Of a stretch of 64,000 nucleotides of DNA, positions 56,101 to 64,000 are shown piece by piece (position 1 is the first letter of the stretch; every line of letters starts with the position of its first letter). The stretch is from Apteryx mantelli (Eukaryota; Chordata; Aves; Apterygiformes; Apterygidae). The notes under the pieces were generated by a model, which was not told the origin of the DNA, did no database searches, and saw only the letters and a program-made list of their open reading frames with translations. The stretch is taken from the NCBI RefSeq assembly GCF_036417845.1, contig NC_089981.1:27890553-27954552 (forward strand). Direction: 5' to 3'. Position numbers and translations under genes: made by a program.

Positions 56101-57439
56101 TCCACTCTCTTTCATCATTCATAGCTTATTGGAAGCAGCATACCGATTGCTTACTTTGGGCTTAAGGTAACTTAGAGCCTGAATTTACCATATCAGAAAC
56201 TGCACACCAAATAAAGACTTGAAATGCTTTTGTCACTGATGGGTTGTACTGTTTTTGTCTACTCTTGTCTTATAATGGTACAACATGATTATTTCCAAAC
56301 ATTGACGGATTGTATCTACTTGTCAAAGACAAATAAAAGTAGGTAAAGCAGACTCAGCAGTTTGACAGGATAAAGGAACAGATATGTCACTTGACCAGTA
56401 AGTTTAACTGTCTTGTGCTCAAAACTAGTGCTTACTACCTTTAGGAATTAGGTGGCAGTAAGAGGAGGGAGAGTATTTGGATACGAAATGTACTTAAATA
56501 TTTCCAGGATGTTCATTTTTCACAGGTGATACTCTTTATGACTAAGAGTAAATAGGAGCCTTTGGAAAATACAGCTAATCACTTTGAGGCTTACCCAAAC
56601 AGCAAAGATTCATCAATCAAAAAACTCTCTCCCATTTTTAAAAACATGTCTTAATTGGCTATGTAAGCAAAAATGAGGGTACGTTATGGAAATTTTAGAA
56701 ATTCTGAGTCTGTAGGTAATGCAAGAATATTATCTGCAGTTGACCAATTTTTATGTGCTTATTTATAGTAAAATGTGCCCAACATACTTGGGTACAAAGT
56801 AATGAGGTAGAAGCAATCAGTTGTGCACCTGTTTGATATTTCTTGTAATGAAAGAATAATAATTGACCAGTAAACACAAAGGGAATGCATTTAGTAGTGT
56901 TCTTATGTTGTTTTGGAGGTTTTGTGTTTGAATTAACAAACTACAACCTGAGGAAAGGACCTGGAAAGAGAATTGGATACAGCAATAGGTTTTACCAGAG
57001 TTGGTCAATGAAACCGGGAAGTTTACATTATAATATCTCTGCACTTATGCTCAATTAGCATGAACTAGGTAGCAATGACAGATGCTTAATATACCTAGCT
57101 CAAACATTGTATCAGAGAAGAACTTTGTTTAAGTTTACATAATTAACAGATTTCTTATTGCATCATGTACTTGCAGTGTCATTTATATTCTTCCATACTG
57201 ATTCCTTTTGTGCTTGTTTAACCTCCATAAGAGTTTGGGGAGGTGTGGAAAAAAAAAATCTGGAAGGTGTTTTGAGACCTGGAAATCTGTTATGATCAAA
57301 TTTTATTTAGATTTGGAAAAGAACAGTTATATCAGTTCCAAGTTAGATAAAAAGCACGTACCTATTTTATTGTAACTACTAGCATAATATTGACCATGAA
57401 CTGAGTTGTCATTTTTTATTTACTGAACATTCAAGTAAC
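50171..57439. other. AT-rich intergenic DNA, nothing recognised
   Basis: No gene, RNA gene or identifiable mobile element seen. Open frames are short (at most about 95 codons) and have no recognisable domains. Small T-rich and A-rich runs only. Confidence 0.6.
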
Positions 57440-57775
57440 TGTGTTCAAGCAGAATGGATGCACTCCAGACAAAGACAATCCCCCATCCTCTGATTACTGA
57501 GCAAGACCACGGGAGTGCACCAGCTCCATGACCATTGTGGCAATTGGAGAGGCTGGTCATACCTGCAGCATCATGCTGCCTGTTTTCCAGAGAGGCCTAA
57601 CACAGGCTTTGTCTCCTGTTGACATTGCCAGTAGTCCCGAGAGCCTTGCCGTATGTTTGTGCTTCAGGAACTGATCTCCCTGGGGTCTTGATTTTATCTT
57701 GGTAACACATTGGTGCTTCATCAGTACCTTCCAAGGCTACTTTTCTAAGGACTCCTAAGCTACTTGTGCTCCATT

Positions 57776-57792
57776 AAAAAAAAAAAAAAAAT
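57776..57792. repeat. Poly(A) tract, 17 bases
   Basis: Uninterrupted A run within the DIRS-like relic; probably a later expansion. Confidence 0.85.
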
Positions 57793-57926
57793 TGACTCTA
57801 CAGCCCCAGTTCAATTCCACATTTGGAACTTCTTAGTGTTCTTCTCAAACTGTATTCACAAGATCTTTGACCATCTGGTGACCTTTATCAGATTACTGCC
57901 TCAAGGTTTTTGCCAGAAGTTTGACA

Positions 57927-58085
57927 CTTGTACTAATTAGGGTCATGTCATCTAGAATGATCCTGCAAGCCTCATTTGACACAGTAGAGAGGGCAGCCTG
58001 TTCATTCACCTCCTCCTTATTTCTTAGGCAATTTTCTTGGCTCCTTTGTTCCCAGAGTAAAACAATTATAAAGGAAGAGATTCTT
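57927..58085 (+). pseudogene. gag-like remnant of DIRS-like element
   Basis: An open 53-codon stretch contains SSRMILQASFDTVERAA, followed by a hydrophobic/arginine segment ending FLRQFSWLL. The pattern (Leu-Gln-Ala-Ser, Asp, Ala-Ala, then Arg and Ser-Trp-Leu) matches a conserved block in the gag-like ORF of DIRS-like elements as I recall it. A stop at 58086 and further stops follow, so it is not functional. Confidence 0.5.
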
Positions 58086-58619
58086 TAGCATCTGTTCCGA
58101 ACAGGCATTATACACTAAAAAGGGATGTGAGCTGGAACATCGTACCAAAAGCAAGCTTGAAAATCCAATGCATGCCAAAGTGGTAGGGAATAGCTTATTC
58201 TTCCACTGGTTCTTCAATGAAGTTTTGCCCCAAGAAGTACTGACTCTTTTGGTGGCTGACTCTGGGCAATATTATTATTGGACATTTCTTCTAATTACCC
58301 ATTCTCCAAGGTCTTGGTAGCAGATGCTTGCTTTCCTAGCTAGAAGTTGTTCTTGGGTGACTTGAGAATCTTGGAGCTATACTGTCCTCCTGAGCAATAT
58401 AGTATATCAGGCATCAGATATTTCTGCTACCAGTCTGCCCAGGTTCTTGAACATGTTGGAAAACAGACGAGGTCATTTCAAGCATAGTATCACAAGCAGG
58501 AAATTCAGGACAATGTTCTAGAAACTCTTTTTCAAGAATGTGGTTAACCAAGACTGACTCTTCCCTTGGATATTAATAGGAAATGCTAACCTTTTTACTC
58601 CAGGACCAGAATGTCTTCT

Positions 58620-58930
58620 AGACCCCTTTTCTATCAACTGTTAAGGGAGACAGATGCATTCCTTTCAACCACGCGTGTGTTCTCCTCCTCTAATCTTCAG
58701 AGCAGTTTGGAAGATAAAACAAGATAATCACGATCATCTTGATAACTCTAATTGGCTGATTCAGGTAGCACTGATTTCAGAATCTGCACTAATATCAGAA
58801 TCTATTGGGCCTTTCAGCACAGTGCCCCAAGCCATTGCCTTCATATCAAGATCTCTTAAGGATAACTGTAAGGCAGATTTGACATCAAGATTTCAACTCC
58901 TCTATCCCACATTAAAGTCTGTTTTTTTTG
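58620..58930 (+). pseudogene. RNase H-end remnant of DIRS-like element
   Basis: The frame at 58654-59034 carries SPPLIFRAVWKIKQDN near its start, resembling the Pro-Pro-Leu-Ile...Lys-Ile motif that follows RNase H in DIRS-like polyproteins. Just upstream, DAFL is readable in another frame (about 58650), the usual neighbour of that motif, implying a frameshift. The distal part of the frame, including the Phe-rich portion from a T tract at 58921, is not element-like. Confidence 0.45.
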
Positions 58931-59273
58931 TTTGTTTGTTTTTTTTTATGCCTAGAGAACATTTATTTGTCCTTCAGAGAAACAGCCTGATTAATAGAAT
59001 AAAAAATGAAAGGCAAATTTATTTGGCCAAGTAGACTTAATTTGCCACCTGATGCACAGAAAAGTCGGTTTTCCTTTCCTTGGTCTCATTGTCTGGAATT
59101 TTAAACAATTTCCCGGATGGATCTGGGTTCCTTTATCAGCTTAATCTATTTGACAGATAATTCAGCCCTGCACTTCCAGGCTGATAGTTACTTTGTTTTT
59201 GCTGACACTACAGTAATTGTATCTTGAAGGGTTTGGTAATATTTTTCATCTCCTTGACAAACTAGTTTTTCAG

Positions 59274-59299
59274 TACTACTACTGTATTCAGTAGTAGTA
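59274..59299. repeat. Perfect 11-bp inverted repeat with 4-base loop
   Basis: TACTACTACTG (59274-59284), a TATT loop and the exact reverse complement (59289-59299). The arms are TAC/GTA triplet repeats, so replication slippage with inversion is a likely origin. It lies inside the DIRS-like relic, just before the recombinase remnant. Confidence 0.85.
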
Positions 59300-59354
59300 G
59301 TTGTTTCCTTTCTGTCTGAACACTTTTGAGACCCTAGCTATGTGAATCTTGTTT

Positions 59355-59564
59355 TAATTCTCAGTAAAAGCAGACTTTCTAGTTGACTTCCTTAAAGCTA
59401 AAGTAACTCTAAGCACTCATCCCAAATTCCTTCTTAGGGTGAATGCAGAGCTTTACTTTGACCAGGGTATTAACTTGATAGTACATGTACTTATCCAAAC
59501 AGCATGTATCCAGGACTGCAACATTGCACATACCCTGGATGTCGGAATAAATTTTATTTTACTT
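59355..59564 (+). pseudogene. Tyrosine recombinase-like remnant of DIRS-like element
   Basis: The frame reads ADFLVDFLKAKVTLSTHPKF, then a stretch with DQGINLIV, then AHTLDV before a stop at 59565. The order (Lys-Val-x-Leu-x-Thr-His-Pro-Lys-Phe, a 30-35 residue gap, His-Thr-Leu-Asp-Val) matches the tyrosine recombinase domain of DIRS-like elements. The Arg-Arg that should follow HTLDV, and the catalytic Tyr, are lost or not recognisable, so it is inactive. This is the best-supported of the three remnants. Confidence 0.55.
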
Positions 59565-59640
59565 TGATCAGACTAGGGGGTTCAAGAGAACCTTCCCCCA
59601 CTGACCATTTGTATTGATGAGATACAAGGGACAGGTAGTT

Positions 59641-62190
59641 TTGATTTAAGGTTGTTCTGCTGGATAGGGGGTTAAAGCTTTTTACAAAGGTGGATATATT
59701 TGCAACAGCCAGAGCTTATTTTACTCAGTCTCAAGAAATATCAGTGTTTTTTCTGTAGAACATTTCTGTCGCTGAGATCTACAAATCTCTGTCTAGGTTT
59801 CTATTCATATTTTTACAAATTGTTAAGTATTGCAAAAGCTTTGAAACATAATGCTGTCTGTAAAAGAGTTGTTCTGCAGTCTTTTGTTAAACAGACTCAG
59901 ACAGATGTCCTTCTTCAATCTCTTTTTTATTAGTTCTTTTCATTTACTGCTGGAAGTCATGTATAATGTGAACATAAACACAGATTTGGAGAGAAAAGTC
60001 ACTCACTTGTAAAAACTTTCTTCAAGATATATTATCTGTTCATAGATATCTACCCATCTCGGGAATTCTCGGACTGTAAGGTAGGAATGAACACTGCTCT
60101 CTTTTTTTGCCACTGCATGGGGAAGAAGGGTCTATCTGTGCTGTCATGAATACTGCTGAGGATAAAAACTATCCAACCTGGTGACAAATACACCATAAAC
60201 GAGCCTACATACTCAACATATCAAAAAGAGTAGTTTCAGCTAAATATCCTCTTCTTTCCTATAATCTTAATTTCAATGTGACTGTTTAGAGATGAGTTTG
60301 ATTAAAGAATAGGTATGTAATTAGTTCTCAGGCTTTAATTTTTTAATTGCATATCAAAATATTATGTTCAGTTGAGACACCCTTTGCCCGAACACCTACT
60401 CTGGGCACAGAGATGCTCATTTGAGTGGTCAGAAGTGGTACTTAGGCTTTAACATGTTTGTGAATGTTCATCGTAGGTCCTTCACTGCTTAAGCTAAAGA
60501 GGTCTTGAAAGCTAAAGAGATCTTGAAGAGAAGTATACTTGAAGAAAGTAGAAGTATGAAAGAAAACTACAGGCAGAACTAGATATATATATATAAAACT
60601 GTTATTAGCTGTTTAAAAAATAGATTGTAAAATGGTGATATGCCTATGTGCAGCAACGCAACTTAAGAAATGGCATTTCCTGTTCTGAGAAACATTCTAT
60701 GAAATTCACATTCACTTCACTTTGAAGAAGTGATATTATAATGAGTTCATCCCTGGCTGGAAACCTGAGAAATGTGGCCAATCTGATATCGATGCTCAGA
60801 AGTCTTTTATAGGAGAGTTAAATCATTCCTAAGCAATGAAGTACTGCTGTCATTTTACCATATTTATTTGTATACTACACCTGTAATTTTTGTACTTCAA
60901 GACTTTTTGTAAAAATACAAATGTGCATAACAAAGCTGTTATTCTGTCAAGTCTTGTTATTTAGTGTCTTATCTTCTTTGTAGCTTATCAGATTTGAGCT
61001 AAAACCAAAAGACCATTCACAGATGTGTTGCTGCAGGCTGATAGTCAGTATCTAGATTAATCATTTAAATTCACAAGGTAAATGCTATAGTGTGAAACGT
61101 AGAGATACACATACCCACCCGTTTTCAATAAAAACAGAAATGAAATATATTTTTACTGTTTTCCTTTGATTTAAATCTGAGAATATAAACAAAATATTGA
61201 AAATATTAGTAAAACTGTGGCTACACTGAAGCCAGCGAAAAAAAAAAATCATTGATAATTATGTCAAGATTTTAACTTAGAAACCCAGCTTTAAAACTCA
61301 GGGTCAATATATATTGAAGAAATGTATAATGAGGCTGATTAGTATTAAAAATACATATTGCTATCACTTCAGTAGTAAGCTATGTTAGGAAAGCAAAAGC
61401 TGTATAGCTGGGTGAGGACTGGTAATTATTGATAAGGAAGCAGTATCAGGGCACACTTTGTATGCTATATTATTAAATGTATTATATTCTATGTATTACT
61501 TTATATAAGCGCTTTTGGACCCTAAACATATTAAGTTAATGTTGTGCTTTAGCGGTAAGACAACAACTTTAGCTGAAACTAATCTAAATAACATGCTGGC
61601 TGAGTCTTGTATAAAGTTAATAGTGAAATAGATATTTCAATAAAAGGAACTTCTGTTTGACAGTAGTGTATTTTGCAATTTTCACCCATGTGATTTTGCA
61701 CAATACTAAAAACAAATACAAAAACATTCATATTGGCTGCTCACTATGAAACAAGTAGATACCCAGGACTTTCTGAAAGTTTTATCATCTTAATGTAATT
61801 CAAGGTGCATAACCAAAAACTGATATCCTCTATCATGAGTCATTTTTCAAAATGTTAAGATACATACTCAATTTCCAACCTGCAAAATAATATCTTCCTG
61901 TTTTTATTAATATCTGTAAGATAGTGAAAAAGGCCTACATAAATACAAAGGTATTTTTTTTTCTGATTTTTTCTTTTTAACTCTTTCCCCTATTTCAGTA
62001 TGAAATCTTCCAATCTGGTAGTATCTTTTGTCTGAAGATATGTTGTTCCTGTTCATTTAATTATATGGTAAACACAAGTTAAAACATTTTGGTGCTACAG
62101 AATCTGTTGTGAATGAGACTAATAATCTACATATGTGTTCACAAATTTATTTGATATATACTTCTTAAAATCAAAAACAGCTGTGCAGAT
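59641..62190. other. AT-rich intergenic DNA, nothing recognised
   Basis: No gene or identifiable element. A short TATATATATA run lies at about 60584-60595 and a partial direct repeat of GCTAAAGAG(A/G)TCTTGAA at about 60494-60526. Confidence 0.55.
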
Positions 62191-62199
62191 GTGTTGACT

Positions 62200-62560
62200 A
62201 TGTAGTGATATGCTAATAAGTGTTGCAGAGATTTTTAGATACTGGTTGGTTTCAAGGAAGGGTTATTTCAAGGCTGTCTGGAATTAATTTAGAGCCCTTC
62301 AGGCCCTTCACTGAATCCTTCCATGCACTAGCCTTAAAAGCCAAGGCCTGTGCCAAATACTCTGGATTTAGAAATATCCTTACATCAATGGAATTTGTTC
62401 ATAATTTAAGCATGTATGATGCACTGTCTGAGCTCAGTGATCTGTCAGAACAATTGCAGACAATGGCCGTTACACTGCCAGAAGCTATCTTACGTTTGTT
62501 GGGGCAGGCTCAGATTTCTGCTTCCATTGTTGTTAGTCTTGGAATATAGGCAATAGAGAT
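62200..62560 (+). pseudogene. hAT-type transposase C-terminal fragment
   Basis: An open stretch of about 109 codons ends at a stop near 62547. Two blocks are recognisable: FRPFTESFHALALKAKACAK followed by YSGFRNILTSMEFVHNL, then MYDALSELSDLSEQLQ and AVTLPEA. The spacing and the Asp-Ala-Leu-x-Glu-Leu-Ser-Asp-Leu-Ser core match the region ahead of the dimerisation domain in hAT transposases and in host genes derived from them (KIAA1586/ZNF862-like). The first codon is a GTG and is unlikely to be a true start. No zinc finger, catalytic core or terminal inverted repeats were recognised nearby. Either a transposon fossil or an exon of a derived gene; the fossil is more likely. Confidence 0.55.
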
Positions 62561-64000
62561 GGCAGTACCAAATAAAATGTGTGCTGTGAAAACAGGGATA
62601 TGCATGACAGCAGAGCTGCTAAAATCCATGTAGCAAAATTAGGAGCTTGGCAAGCACTAGCAAAAATTGGCTGATGACAGCAAGCCTTTTTTTAAGACTA
62701 AAGCTTACTCAGATATTTTTTTTCCCCTGCATGTTAATTCTGTATTGGTGTCTTTCCTAATCAAAAACTGAATACATGCTAAGAATGGGCTGAGTCGCAT
62801 TTTGAAAAGTGGGGGCCACAAATACCAAAATTGTTGCCTAAATAGTAAGTGATCATTACAAGTTTAACATTCCTATAGCGCTTGAAAATGCTTGTAGAGA
62901 AGTGCCACAGAAATCTTTAGTGTCTTGCCATGAATGTTGTCATTCCTAGGGTCCTCTTTCTTTAATTTAAAAAAAAAAAGTGTATGTACTTAGCTTAATA
63001 GAATCTAGCCAATTTATATGTGTGAATGTATCTCCATTTTTCAGACAGAAATTTTGGCAGTAATAGAAAGGGGGAAAACACATTGTGAACCTTTTATTGT
63101 GTGATCTACGTATAAGTACTCATTGTAAAATATTTATGGAATATAAATGCATAAATAAGAAGGTAATACTTTGTCTAGCCATTACTTTAATATGGCAATA
63201 ATGTCTGTGTCATAAGGAAATAGGATCCATTAATGGTCTCATGGATTACAGAGACTTTATCTGTATCTCCATATCACACTAACTGTGATTTCCAACCTTT
63301 GCTGACAGTTATGGTTAATTCTTTCAGAGGTAGAAATTTCTAAAAATTTCATCACTAATATAACTGGTATAGCATTCATTCATGATCTCATGTATCATTC
63401 ATAGATGTCTGTCTCTCTGTTACATATCATCTGCTGAATGTTTGATGACACTTTGGTTTTGATTCACTTATGCTCATTACAAGCAAAAATAATTCAGACA
63501 ATCTGAATCACAAGAGCAATTCATATATTTGAAGCAATTTATCCAGCTATATGCACACGGAAATCAATTTTTTATGTTCAGACCCTTAAAATAACAACAG
63601 CCATTCTTTTTCATTGAAATAAAAAGCTTAATAGATTTTCATAAAACTCCAATAATATATTTCGTAATACTCCCATAAATGATAATAGTCCTGCAGGTAT
63701 CTGTTGATGATTCAGAGACAGTACTATCTAAAAGGCTTGATGGTACATTCTAGGCTAGTAAGCAAATTATAGCTCAAAATATATTTTTCTTTTACAATCA
63801 ATGTACAATTAATGTATCTTATACAGAAACCCTTCCTCATTCAGAATGAAGAAATAAATTTCAGGACCAAGAAAGAACTAGCAATAATAGGTGTATGAAT
63901 TTCTCTCTAAATAGATTTTTGATGGTTTTATTTGAACATAAATCAAAACTATTTTACAGACCAACATATGCTACAATAGGTTGAATGTTTGAACTTTGTG
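62561..64000. other. AT-rich intergenic DNA, nothing recognised
   Basis: No gene, RNA gene or identifiable mobile element. The first 150 bases may be further decayed sequence of the hAT relic, but no motif is readable. Confidence 0.5.

Larger units (their letters stand above)
57440..59640 (+). mobile_element. Decayed DIRS-like (tyrosine-recombinase) retrotransposon relic
   Basis: Three coding remnants in the same strand and in the right order suggest one element: a gag-like block at 57927-58085, the end of an RNase H/reverse-transcriptase polyprotein near 58600-58760, and a tyrosine-recombinase-like block at 59355-59564. Base composition is less AT-rich than the flanks. Only about 0.5 kb separates the gag-like and RNase H-end blocks, too little for a reverse transcriptase of about 1.2 kb, so that part seems deleted or decayed beyond recognition. 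The limits are approximate and no terminal repeats were identified. The family assignment relies on remembered DIRS-like proteins of reptiles. Confidence 0.5.

Noticed and set aside
46200..64000. Search for PSMA1 exons on the plus strand, expected from mammalian gene order
   Set aside because: No proteasome alpha-subunit sequence was readable; the gene probably begins beyond the window.

Overview
This window looks like bird nuclear DNA. It is AT-rich and gene-poor, has one sharp CpG island, and contains CR1 LINE copies whose 3' ends carry the bird-type octamer repeat. I cannot name the species. The only host gene I can support is exon 1 of PDE3B (cGMP-inhibited 3',5'-cyclic phosphodiesterase 3B), on the minus strand at 44436-45467. 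It encodes 344 residues: the membrane-anchoring N-terminal region and the first phospho-regulatory serines. It ends at a consensus GT donor in phase 0. The catalytic domain is not in the window, so intron 1 probably runs leftwards past base 1.

Layout: 1-44435 is read as PDE3B intron 1. It is AT-rich, with simple repeats, a decayed CR1 copy at about 17.17-17.92 kb, a short CR1 3'-end scrap at about 14.12 kb, a 55-bp tandem duplication at 23.16 kb, and several perfect inverted repeats. A CpG island at about 44.54-46.19 kb covers exon 1, its 5' UTR and the promoter, which holds a cluster of MYB-type motifs. Just upstream, 47.53-50.17 kb is a young, 5'-truncated CR1 LINE in the same orientation as PDE3B, with an unbroken endonuclease/reverse-transcriptase frame of over 840 codons. 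The rest, 50.2-64.0 kb, is AT-rich intergenic DNA. It carries two fossil elements: a DIRS-like (tyrosine-recombinase) retrotransposon relic at about 57.4-59.6 kb, whose reverse transcriptase appears to be lost, and a hAT-type transposase C-terminal fragment at about 62.2-62.55 kb.

There is no operon or multi-gene system here. The best candidates for something under-described are the DIRS-like relic, since such elements are not commonly reported in birds, the hAT fragment, and the MYB motif cluster in the PDE3B CpG island. TE family assignments rest on motif recognition without database search.
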